DNA of 64,000 bases from Pseudodesulfovibrio nedwellii (GTDB taxonomy: Bacteria > Desulfobacterota > Desulfovibrionia > Desulfovibrionales > Desulfovibrionaceae). The DNA is taken from the NCBI RefSeq assembly GCF_027923765.1, contig NZ_AP026709.1, forward strand, positions 1,917,501 through 1,981,500, written 5' to 3'. Positions 55,220-62,916 of this stretch are shown piece after piece (the stretch's first letter is position 1; each line of letters begins with the position of its first letter). The position numbers and the translations under genes were made by a program. A model generated the notes under the pieces. It did no database searches. It saw only the letters and a list, made by a program, of their open reading frames with translations, and was not told the origin of the DNA.

Positions 55220-55846
55220 TCAGAGGACAAAATGCGGATTGTTTTCTTTTTCATGAATCACCGATGTCATGGGACCATGGCCGGAATAAATCCGAGTGGT
55301 ATCAGGCAGTATAAAAATGCGTGAACGGATTGATCTAAGAAGCTCTGACGAACTCCCCCGAGGCAGGTCTGTCCGACCAACCGCGATCATAAAGATGAGA
55401 TCGCCCACAAAGACGCAACCCGCCGCCGGGAAAAAAAAGGAGAGACTACCCGGAGTATGCCCCGGCGTATCAAAAACGAGCATGTCGTGTCCAAGGACCT
55501 TGCGCCGTCCCGGAGCAATCTCTTCAAAAGGGAACTCCAGAAACTCGACAAGTTCCCGGCACCCGCCCGCTTCGAGAGACAAGTCTTTCATAAACTCATC
55601 AACACCGCTGATGAAAACCGGCGCGGGACACTCCTGAAGAAGCTCCTGAACCCCACCCACATGGTCTATATGGAAATGAGTAATATAGATGCCAGTCAGC
55701 TTCAGCCCCAACTCTTTGATGCGTTGAATGAGTCGCTGAGGTTCAGTTCCCACATCAATAACCACGGCTTCACCATCCACGCTGAGCAGATAACAATTGG
55801 TCTCTTCCATACCAAGGACAAATGTTTCAACAGTCAAATTACTCAT
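55220..55846 (-). CDS. metallo-beta-lactamase fold hydrolase (glyoxalase II-like)
   Basis: 208 residues. Zinc-site motif THFHIDHVGG (HxHxDH), downstream VFDTPGHTPGS and FVGDLIFMIAVGRTDL, and a final GHGPMTSVIHEKENNP. Typical of small glyoxalase II-like hydrolases acting on thioesters. Start 55846 (MSNLTVETFV) preferred; an earlier ATG at 55870 is possible. It lies 98 bp upstream of cstA in the same direction. Confidence 0.87.
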   Translation of the reverse strand: MSNLTVETFVLGMEETNCYLLSVDGEAVVIDVGTEPQRLIQRIKELGLKLTGIYITHFHIDHVGGVQELLQECPAPVFISGVDEFMKDLSLEAGGCRELVEFLEFPFEEIAPGRRKVLGHDMLVFDTPGHTPGSLSFFFPAAGCVFVGDLIFMIAVGRTDLPRGSSSELLRSIRSRIFILPDTTRIYSGHGPMTSVIHEKENNPHFVL

Positions 55847-55905
55847 GCTTGACGAACGGCTCCGGTTCATGAAAGTTTTAAGAATACCAACATCAAGGAT
55901 GAAGA

Positions 55906-57081
55906 ATGCTTTACTTTTCGGGCAACTGTCAAATGGATTTCCTGAGTCGGGCTGTGGCAGACCGAGGAATTGACACTACATATCGAGTTCTGGCCTCGCC
56001 ATTGACTTTGACCAGTCATCCCGGACAAGTACCGCCACAACTCGCCAGTATGGTCCTCGACATGGGGCTTGAGAATTTCTTCCATGGCCGTCTCCCGAGC
56101 AATCAATTCCAGATCATCACACCGAATGACCCGCCGCCAAAACTTCTGGTCATGAACCTGTTCCATGAAAACTCCCCGCTCTTCATCCACAAACAGGACA
56201 AGTACATTTTCTTCATGGACCCGGTGGTCTGGGAATCACATCCGAAAATGGGAACATGGATGAAGGCCGAATGCGGCATGATTCAGCCCAATCCGGCCAC
56301 GTATCTCAAACGATACGGTGAGATGCTGGCAACACTACGATCCATGCACCCGGATCTTCCCATTGTGGTGGTTTCGCGACTCTCTCCTTATCCTGCCTTT
56401 GGCCCGGAACCACACTCCTACCTTGACGGATGGGCTGACATCTATCGAGAGGCCCCGGCTCACATGAAAGCCTGGGAAAAAGAACTTGGTAACGTGCACA
56501 CCGTAGACATGAACCGAATCTTCGGCGGTATCTGGAATGAATCAGACAAGCGCATCGAAAGTCACTGTCCGTTCCTCAAGCTCTCTCTGGAAGAAACAGA
56601 CGGAACCGTAACAGGCCTGCATGCCGGGCGTGACGTGGAGCATATCGGGTCCATGTGGCCACAGTTGGCAGAAAAAATCACCGCATATCTAAAAACAGGC
56701 CGTATCGGATACACGCAAAACGAAACAATCCCGGTCGAGTGGAACAGGCCGTGGCAACCCCACAAGCTTGATCAATCCACCATGCTGAAAAAACTTTCTT
56801 CAGGCGGCAATTATCTCTGTGCTGAAGCTGTGGGGAGTTTCTTCCTTGATCTCGGCACGGACTACACGGAACTGCTGGCACAAACCGGACACCTGACCCC
56901 TATCTGCCATAACACCCTGCACATGATTAAAACCTATAGCCGCATCTTCAAGAATCCGCTCATGGCACAGTGGTGCGAAGTCCACAGAAAAACCGCCGAA
57001 CGCTATACGGACGGCGGCCCTCTTTATCAAAAGGATTATCTTGAACGCATTGAGACAATCAAAGCGTTCGTGACCGGCTAA
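55906..57081 (+). CDS. SGNH/WcbI-like protein of unknown function
   Basis: 391 residues, no signal. The N-terminus MLYFSGNCQMDFLSRA has the GNCQ motif seen in WcbI-type capsule/polysaccharide acetyltransferase-like proteins of the SGNH superfamily. A GLHAGRDVEHIGSMW segment with His could complete the active site. The ~100-residue C-terminal region is not recognised. It overlaps the convergent response-regulator gene by 4 nt. No other glycan genes are nearby, so substrate is unknown. Confidence 0.65.
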   Translation: MLYFSGNCQMDFLSRAVADRGIDTTYRVLASPLTLTSHPGQVPPQLASMVLDMGLENFFHGRLPSNQFQIITPNDPPPKLLVMNLFHENSPLFIHKQDKYIFFMDPVVWESHPKMGTWMKAECGMIQPNPATYLKRYGEMLATLRSMHPDLPIVVVSRLSPYPAFGPEPHSYLDGWADIYREAPAHMKAWEKELGNVHTVDMNRIFGGIWNESDKRIESHCPFLKLSLEETDGTVTGLHAGRDVEHIGSMWPQLAEKITAYLKTGRIGYTQNETIPVEWNRPWQPHKLDQSTMLKKLSSGGNYLCAEAVGSFFLDLGTDYTELLAQTGHLTPICHNTLHMIKTYSRIFKNPLMAQWCEVHRKTAERYTDGGPLYQKDYLERIETIKAFVTG

Positions 57082-58469
57082 CGCCTCGTCAATCCGTACT
57101 TTTTCAATTTGTATTGCAAAGTTCTACGACTGATGCCCAAAGCATCCGCCGTGCGTTCGCGATGATTGCCGTTTTCTTCCAGCGCCTGAATGATTGCCTG
57201 CTTCTCGGCTTCTTCCAGATTCGCAGGGGCCGCAGGACTTGCCGAGATTGGTGGAGTAAAATCTATGTGAATAGCAGCCTCACGCGCACCAGTTATCTGG
57301 GGTGGCAACAAGTCCGTCCCCAAAGCATCGGCACGAGACAGAATCAGAGCGCGTTCCAAAACATTTTCTAATTCACGCACATTGCCGGGCCAGTCATAGC
57401 CGGACAAAGCATCGAGAAACGCGGGGGTTACCGTGCGAATAATCTTGTTGTTCTTGTTGCCCAAACGACGCAGCAGGAAACTGACTAAAAGCGGCAGGTC
57501 TTCCTTGCGTTCATCCAGTGGAGGGATACGAATCTCCAACACGGCCAACCGATAATACAAATCTTCCCGAAATCGTCCGGCATCGACCTCTTTTTTCAAA
57601 TTCCGATTGGTAGCCGCGATAATACGCGTATCCACATGGATGGGTTTAACCGACCCTAACGGTTCAATAGTCTTTTCCTGCAAAGCACGAAGCAACTTGG
57701 CTTGAAGCGCAGCAGGCATTTCGCCTATTTCATCCAAAAACAATGTGCCGCCATCAGCCAATTGGAACCGACCAGGCTTGTCCTTGACCGCACCGGTAAA
57801 CGCGCCTTTTTCGTAACCGAACAATTCCGATTCAAGCAGATCATCCGGCAAAGCCGCACAGTTGACCTTGATGAGCGGACGCTTTGCCCGATGGCTTGCC
57901 CGATGCAATCCTTCAGCTACAAGTTCCTTACCCGTGCCAGATGGTCCGAGTATAAGTACTGTCGCCTCGGAAGGACCGGCCTGACCAATGAGATCGCGTA
58001 CCCGTTCGATACCGGGGCTGGCCCCAATAAAATCGGCCTCGCCGCTCACTTCGGCCCTGAGCCGTACATTTTCCTCAAGCAACTTGTGATATTCAAACGC
58101 CTTGCCAATAACTGCCGTCAACTCGTCGTTGTCAGCGGGTTTGGTCAAATAGTCGAAGGCTCCTTTCTTCATGGCATCAACGGCACTGCCGACACTGCCG
58201 AAGGCCGTCAACAGAACCACAGGCATGCTCGGACGCCGAATCTGCAACTCCTTGAGCAATTGCATACCGTCCATACCGGGCATTTTCATGTCCACCATGG
58301 CCACATCGGGAAATGTGTCCGACTCGGCTTCCTCGGCCAGAACTCGCAAGGCCTGTTCGCCTGAATCAGCTTCGAGAACCGTCCAATCTTCTTCCTCAAG
58401 AACGGCACGGACCATCATCCGATGGCCTGGCTCGTCATCAACAACGAGGACAATACGTTCTTCAGTCAT
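57078..58469 (-). CDS. sigma-54-dependent response regulator (ZraR/AtoC-like)
   Basis: 463 residues. Receiver domain (1-~118) with [19 protein letters not shown] (phosphorylated Asp) and LTAFG; AAA+ domain with [12 protein letters not shown] (Walker A), the [15 protein letters not shown] loop that contacts sigma-54, and [12 protein letters not shown] (Walker B); Fis-type HTH at the C-terminus ([22 protein letters not shown]). Activates sigma-54 promoters. Last gene of the kinase operon; its likely target is the GG-N10-GC promoter before the ZraP-like gene. Confidence 0.93.
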   Translation of the reverse strand: MTEERIVLVVDDEPGHRMMVRAVLEEEDWTVLEADSGEQALRVLAEEAESDTFPDVAMVDMKMPGMDGMQLLKELQIRRPSMPVVLLTAFGSVGSAVDAMKKGAFDYLTKPADNDELTAVIGKAFEYHKLLEENVRLRAEVSGEADFIGASPGIERVRDLIGQAGPSEATVLILGPSGTGKELVAEGLHRASHRAKRPLIKVNCAALPDDLLESELFGYEKGAFTGAVKDKPGRFQLADGGTLFLDEIGEMPAALQAKLLRALQEKTIEPLGSVKPIHVDTRIIAATNRNLKKEVDAGRFREDLYYRLAVLEIRIPPLDERKEDLPLLVSFLLRRLGNKNNKIIRTVTPAFLDALSGYDWPGNVRELENVLERALILSRADALGTDLLPPQITGAREAAIHIDFTPPISASPAAPANLEEAEKQAIIQALEENGNHRERTADALGISRRTLQYKLKKYGLTRR

Positions 58470-58481
58470 ATATCTACTTCC

Positions 58482-60323
58482 TTAGCTATCGCTTTCGGTA
58501 TTCTTCGGGAAAAAAAGTTTCATTTCGGTGCCGTCACCCAGTTCGGAGTGAATAACCACCTCGCCCTTATGCGCCCGCATGATATTCTGGACAATGGCAA
58601 GGCCAAGACCGGTACCGGTCTTCTTGCCGGTCACAAACGGCTTGAACACGTCGCCTTCCAGATTGGGGTCCATACCCGGTCCGTTGTCAGCCACGATAAG
58701 CCAAACGCCGTCCTTGCCCTGAACCGAAGTCAGCAGAATATGCCCCGGCTTCATGCACTCCGGGCATCCCTCAATGGCATCGAGGCTATTGGTGATAAGG
58801 TTAAGCAAAATTTGTCTGAGCGCGTCCTGATCCGCAAAGACCGATTCCGGACCAAAGTCAAATTCCGGCACAGTTTCCTTGTCCTGAAAATCGAATCGCA
58901 TGAGCTGCTTGATGGAATCTCCCAACGTGGATAGATCAATTTCCATGGGATCAAGCTGACGCGGACGGGCCAGATAAAGCAAGTCCGTAACAACTCGATT
59001 CAAGCGGTCCGCCTCCTGCACCATGGCTGCGGCATACTGATCAAGCGGAGCCTGCCCCTTGAGCTTGGTGGCAAACAACTGGGCAAAACCACGCAATGAG
59101 CTCAACGGATTGCGCACTTCATGGGCCACACCTGCGGCCAAAGAACCGATTTCCGCCAATCGCTTGGCCTCGTTCAAATCTTCTTCGAGCGACCGAAGCT
59201 GGGTGCGGTCACGTATGAGCACAAGCCGTTGACCGAGTTCAGGGGCTCCACCATCGTCATATTCCTGGAACGGCAACGTCAAAATTTCAAGCTGACGCCC
59301 CTGATAATCAAACTGCTCCCACTCATACGGCACAGCAAGCCCGATTTCATCATGGGTCTTTCCAAAATCGAAATCATGCCAGTTGGTACCGATAATTTCG
59401 GGCGCACCTTCTTCCCCTTCAGGAGCGAGAAGTTTTTTGGCCGAATGATTGGCAGCCAAAACCTCACCACTCTCAGCCAAAGTCACAAGGCCGTCGGGCA
59501 TGTTGTCGAGCAGCTTGCTCTGGAACCGCTCGAGACGAATCAGCTGACGGCTGGCCCCTCGGCGGCGCAGATAAGCAAACGCCAACGACCAAAGAACAAC
59601 TGCGGCAAGAAAGACATATCCGGTTTGATACGTGGCAGCTCGACGATACTGTCGAAACTGGGCCAGATGCTTCTCCGCATTAAGCCCCACCACCAAAAAA
59701 ACCGGCGGTTCTTCCAGTTCCCTTTGCATACCATGTCGCATGCCTTGACCTTGATCCTGCCCTTGACCTTGTCCCTGACCACGGCGAGACATATGACTTG
59801 AACCATGTTCTCCGTCTTCGACAAAAGGAAGCATGCCACTCAGAGTGGAGATACCAGGCCGAGCGCGCAAGCCGGAAATGAGCACACTTTTCTTGCCCAC
59901 CTGGGCCATCACATGCCACGCCCTGCCAGTCTCAATATCGCTGGTCACGGAATCGGGCAGACTAAACACGGGAGTGTCTTCTACGGCAGAAGAAACCAAA
60001 GGACGACCATCTTCGCCGAACAGAGTAATAAACACTATATCTTCGGATTTGGTCAGCTCTGCAAATAATTCCTCGGACATCGCCTGAAAAAGTTCAGGAG
60101 ACTGAGGTGTCATGCGTAAATTCCGGGCAATACGTAAAATATTATTATCCACACCGCGCAGGATGGAGTTGCCTGTCATAATCATGTGATCTTCGACGAT
60201 CTTGCGCTGTTGTGCAATGGATCGCCAAGTCAAATAGAGACTTCCCACTCCCAGCACGATAAGTGCCAGAACAAGGGCGACCAGAGGCCCTTTCTCCTTT
60301 CCGTCGGAATGAACAACTTCCAT
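58482..60323 (-). CDS. membrane sensor histidine kinase (ZraS-like)
   Basis: 613 residues. N-terminal membrane helix (LVALVLALIVLGVGSLYLTW), a ~200-residue periplasmic sensor region that includes a Gly-Gln repeat (RRGQGQGQGQDQGQG), a second helix (VFLAAVVLWSLAFAYL), a PAS domain, then HisKA with the phosphorylated His in GVAHEVRNPLSSLRGF and HATPase_c with LLNLITNSLDA, VADNGPGMDP, GKKTGTGLGLAIVQ. Pairs with the response regulator 12 bp downstream. Signal unknown; membership in a ZraP operon suggests metal or envelope stress. Confidence 0.92.
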   Translation of the reverse strand: MEVVHSDGKEKGPLVALVLALIVLGVGSLYLTWRSIAQQRKIVEDHMIMTGNSILRGVDNNILRIARNLRMTPQSPELFQAMSEELFAELTKSEDIVFITLFGEDGRPLVSSAVEDTPVFSLPDSVTSDIETGRAWHVMAQVGKKSVLISGLRARPGISTLSGMLPFVEDGEHGSSHMSRRGQGQGQGQDQGQGMRHGMQRELEEPPVFLVVGLNAEKHLAQFRQYRRAATYQTGYVFLAAVVLWSLAFAYLRRRGASRQLIRLERFQSKLLDNMPDGLVTLAESGEVLAANHSAKKLLAPEGEEGAPEIIGTNWHDFDFGKTHDEIGLAVPYEWEQFDYQGRQLEILTLPFQEYDDGGAPELGQRLVLIRDRTQLRSLEEDLNEAKRLAEIGSLAAGVAHEVRNPLSSLRGFAQLFATKLKGQAPLDQYAAAMVQEADRLNRVVTDLLYLARPRQLDPMEIDLSTLGDSIKQLMRFDFQDKETVPEFDFGPESVFADQDALRQILLNLITNSLDAIEGCPECMKPGHILLTSVQGKDGVWLIVADNGPGMDPNLEGDVFKPFVTGKKTGTGLGLAIVQNIMRAHKGEVVIHSELGDGTEMKLFFPKNTESDS

Positions 60324-60329
60324 ATTCTG

Positions 60330-61145
60330 CTACTTGCCTTTGATAATCAGATAAACGTCCTTGGGAGTACTGTCGTGCTTCTCGGCCAAGGACTTGAAGG
60401 AACTTTCAGGAGTGGCGTCCATGCCTGCAGCCTTGAGCTTCGCAAGGACTTCGTCAACGTCGAGACCATACGTGTTGCACACATCCCCAACCTTAAGCTT
60501 ACCTGTACCAGCAGGGGGGACGGCAGGCATTCCCTTATACAAATCAACATCCTGACCGCCACGGATGGTGTCATAAACCTGCTGCGGACTGACACCCTTG
60601 GAACGGGCTATGTCTTTGATGAGAGACTGCTCGTTGATGGTGGAATCATATCCGGCAGCGTGAAGAGTCTCCACAGCCTTTGCCGCGTCAAGGCCAAGAA
60701 AACCACAAAACTTCATGAGAGGGCTAGTTTCGGCGTGACCATACGGCGGATTGCCATAGGTCGTTGTTGCTTCGTCCTTTATCTCGGCAGAAAAATCGAG
60801 CAACTGCTGCATGGGTGGCAACCCGAGCAATGTGCCAACAAGCACGAAAAGCGTCAGAACCAGACTGATGACCATAGGAACAGTCAAAATCACAAGCTCA
60901 CGCGCCCGATTCTTCATGTAGGCCATGAGTGGCTTCCAGTTCAACCAGATATGCAGGAACATGGCGACCAAGAAAAGCGTTCCCACGGTAGTATGGATGT
61001 CCCCCCACTGGGTTTTGGTTAAACCGAGCAGATGCCAGTCAGCCCAGTAGGCCACGCGCCCCTCGGGTACAACGTACAAAATCACGCTGGTCAACAGCGT
61101 GATGAGAAAAGACAAAAGGCCTGTCAGGGATGTAATTTTCCTCAT
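60330..61145 (-). CDS. DUF4405-type membrane protein with duplicated C-terminal domain
   Basis: 271 residues. N-terminal ~130 residues: three to four membrane helices with His in DWHLLGL, WGDIHTTVGTLF and FLHIWLNW, a layout like the DUF4405 cytochrome-b-like domain. The C-terminal half holds two similar ~50-residue helical units: CGFLGLDAAKAVETLHAAGY...SPQQVYDTIRGG and CNTYGLDVDEVLAKLKAAGM...TPKDVYLIIKGK. It lies between the ZraP-like and kinase genes, 6 bp before the kinase, so may form part of the sensing path. ATG 61145 chosen; a TTG two codons upstream also fits GGAGG. Confidence 0.75.
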   Translation of the reverse strand: MRKITSLTGLLSFLITLLTSVILYVVPEGRVAYWADWHLLGLTKTQWGDIHTTVGTLFLVAMFLHIWLNWKPLMAYMKNRARELVILTVPMVISLVLTLFVLVGTLLGLPPMQQLLDFSAEIKDEATTTYGNPPYGHAETSPLMKFCGFLGLDAAKAVETLHAAGYDSTINEQSLIKDIARSKGVSPQQVYDTIRGGQDVDLYKGMPAVPPAGTGKLKVGDVCNTYGLDVDEVLAKLKAAGMDATPESSFKSLAEKHDSTPKDVYLIIKGK

Positions 61146-61227
61146 GGTCAAAATGCCTCCTCAAAAAGATGCATACTCCACTGTACTGAATTTTACGCGT
61201 GAAGCTATCCGAAGTTTATTATTATTT

Positions 61228-61262
61228 GCGGGACGGCCGCCACCATGGCAGACCGTCCCGCA
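61228..61262. repeat. hairpin between ZraP-like gene and DUF4405 gene
   Basis: TGCGGGACGG (61228-61237) pairs perfectly with CCGTCCCGCA (61253-61262). No U-run follows on the minus strand, so it may be a processing or stabilising structure rather than a full terminator. Confidence 0.65.
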
Positions 61263-61296
61263 AGCGTCCTGTTTTCCTGGTTATAGGAAATATTAT

Positions 61297-61794
61297 CTAG
61301 TTAAAACGGGGGCCCTGACCGTTGCAGTTATATCCGTCGCCACGTCCCTGACCATAACAATCGCCATTATATCCACGTCCCTGACGTTGTCCGGGACCAC
61401 GACCGTTGAATGCTACGATACCGGTTTCTTTTTCAAGTTCAGCACGCATGGAATCACGGGTGTCGCGCATCTGAGCACGCAGCTTGGTCATATCAGTCGT
61501 CAGCTTGGTGATCTTCTGCTCATCGGCATTGCCACCGTTAACCATGGCCTGCAAAGTGGCGTGTTTTGCCCACATCTGATCACGCAGCTCGGTGAATTTG
61601 GGCTGGTACTTATCAAAGATCTTGTCGACTGCAACCTGCTTTTCCGGGGTCAACTGACTGTATACACCGTTGCCGCCGCAACCGTTTCCAGCCCTTTGAC
61701 CGTGTCCATACCCTTGACCAGCCATTGCCATTGCGGCCATGCTCAGGACCAGGACAGCTGCCAAAGCCGTGATGGTGATGTTCTTTTTGTTCAT
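61297..61794 (-). CDS. zraP: ZraP/Spy-like periplasmic metal-responsive protein
   Basis: 165 residues. Signal peptide (ITALAAVLVLSMAAMAMA), a Gly/His/Cys-rich N-terminus (GQGYGHGQRAGNGCGGNG), the LTPEKQVAVDKIFDKYQPKF helical segment typical of ZraP/CpxP-type repeats, and a Gly-Arg-Gln-rich tail with two Cys (NGDCYGQGRGDGYNCNG). ZraP binds zinc and represses its own two-component system in E. coli. First gene of the module, under a sigma-54 promoter. Confidence 0.85.
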   Translation of the reverse strand: MNKKNITITALAAVLVLSMAAMAMAGQGYGHGQRAGNGCGGNGVYSQLTPEKQVAVDKIFDKYQPKFTELRDQMWAKHATLQAMVNGGNADEQKITKLTTDMTKLRAQMRDTRDSMRAELEKETGIVAFNGRGPGQRQGRGYNGDCYGQGRGDGYNCNGQGPRFN

Positions 61795-61868
61795 TGTTCC
61801 TCCGAAAATATTAAAATGTTTTTTGCAATCAGGATGAAGAGAGTGTGTGTTATCTTCTGTGACTTATT

Positions 61869-61886
61869 AAGCACACACCGTGCCAA
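61869..61886 (-). promoter_or_regulatory. sigma-54 (-24/-12) promoter of the ZraP-like gene
   Basis: On the minus strand TTGGCACGGTGTGTGCTT: GG of the -24 box and GC of the -12 box are exactly 10 nt apart, and TTGGCAC matches the consensus perfectly. It lies 75 bp upstream of the ATG, and the operon encodes a sigma-54 activator. Confidence 0.75.
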
Positions 61887-61948
61887 CATTTTAACAGTTC
61901 GATTTAAAAGAATAATTCAAAAAGGTCTTCACGCTCAAAGTCTACTTT

Positions 61949-61990
61949 TGTGCATTTTTATGCACACACATTGCACAAATCACGTGCAAT
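61949..61990. promoter_or_regulatory. two palindromes, probable activator-binding sites
   Basis: TGTGCAT-tttt-ATGCACA (61949-61966) and ATTGCAC-aaatcac-GTGCAAT (61970-61990) are perfect inverted repeats sharing a TGCA(C) core. They lie about 90-130 bp upstream of the expected transcription start, where sigma-54 enhancer-binding regulators act. Confidence 0.6.
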
Positions 61991-62075
61991 GTGCAAGCGA
62001 CATTCCTTGACATCATGAACAAAAGTCTCACATTGACAGCAGGACACAACTTGAACGTCAATCCAAGGTAATGCA

Positions 62076-62279
62076 ATGCCCATATACGAATACATCTGCA
62101 AAGAATGCGACAATGAGTTCGAAGAACTTGTCTTTTCTCAAGACGCCACTGTGGTCTGTCCAAAATGTGGCTCGGAAAAGACAGAAAAGCTCATGAGCGC
62201 CTGCGCCGTAAAGACTGACGGCGGAGGCCTCAACCTCGATGCATTGCAGGACTCCGGCTGCGGCTCCGGCGGCGGCTGA
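62076..62279 (+). CDS. FmdB-family zinc-ribbon protein
   Basis: 67 residues. Two CxxC pairs: MPIYEYICKECDNEFEELV and VVCPKCGSEKTEKL, then a Gly-Ser-rich tail with Cys (DSGCGSGGG). A small putative regulatory protein, possible zinc binding. Confidence 0.88.
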   Translation: MPIYEYICKECDNEFEELVFSQDATVVCPKCGSEKTEKLMSACAVKTDGGGLNLDALQDSGCGSGGG

Positions 62280-62457
62280 GGCATCTAGATTCCGCACCCC
62301 GGTCCGGGGGGCGATCCCTTTTTCACGATGACTGTTGACGCTCACAGTCCACTGTCACGAAGCATGGTGTACAGCCATATGCACCGTTTCCTTTCCTTGT
62401 AAGAAATGATAGATAAATCAAACCGGTTTCCACACCTTGACCGTTCGAGGAGCTTCC

Positions 62458-62916
62458 ATGTCGAACAGATTACCTTGGCCTGAATACTTCATGCGCATTG
62501 CCCATTTGGTGGCCCAGCGCTCCACCTGCACCCGCCGCGCCGTGGGTGCCATAGCCGTACGCGACAAGCGTATCCTCGCAACCGGTTACAACGGTGTGCC
62601 CACCAACATCGCCCATTGTGAAGAGGTCGGATGTCTTCGCGACAAGCTCAACATTCCATCTGGAGAACGCCATGAGCTGTGCCGGGGGCTCCACGCCGAA
62701 CAAAATGTCATCATCCAGGCAGCCACGCACCAGTTGGACCTCAAGGGATGCGACATCTACTGCACCACCAAGCCGTGTATCCTTTGCACCAAGATGCTCA
62801 TCAACTGCGAAGTAGAAAATATATACTTTTCCGAAAACTACCCTGACGAGTTATCCGAAGAAATGCTCGCCGAGGCTGGAGTGAACTATGTGTTCATGGA
62901 AGGCGAATTCATCTAG
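62458..62916 (+). CDS. deoxycytidylate deaminase-type enzyme
   Basis: 152 residues. Zinc deaminase motifs: GLHAEQNVI (HAE) and [12 protein letters not shown] (PCxxC). The N-terminus [21 protein letters not shown] and [12 protein letters not shown] match dCMP deaminases, which make dUMP for thymidylate synthesis. GAGGAG 5 nt before ATG 62458. Its 3' end overlaps the ribD start by 29 nt. Confidence 0.92.
   Translation: MSNRLPWPEYFMRIAHLVAQRSTCTRRAVGAIAVRDKRILATGYNGVPTNIAHCEEVGCLRDKLNIPSGERHELCRGLHAEQNVIIQAATHQLDLKGCDIYCTTKPCILCTKMLINCEVENIYFSENYPDELSEEMLAEAGVNYVFMEGEFI

Noticed and set aside
59739-59790. Phase-variable frameshifting repeat in the kinase gene
   Set aside because: The period is 6 bp, so length changes stay in frame and would not switch the gene off.
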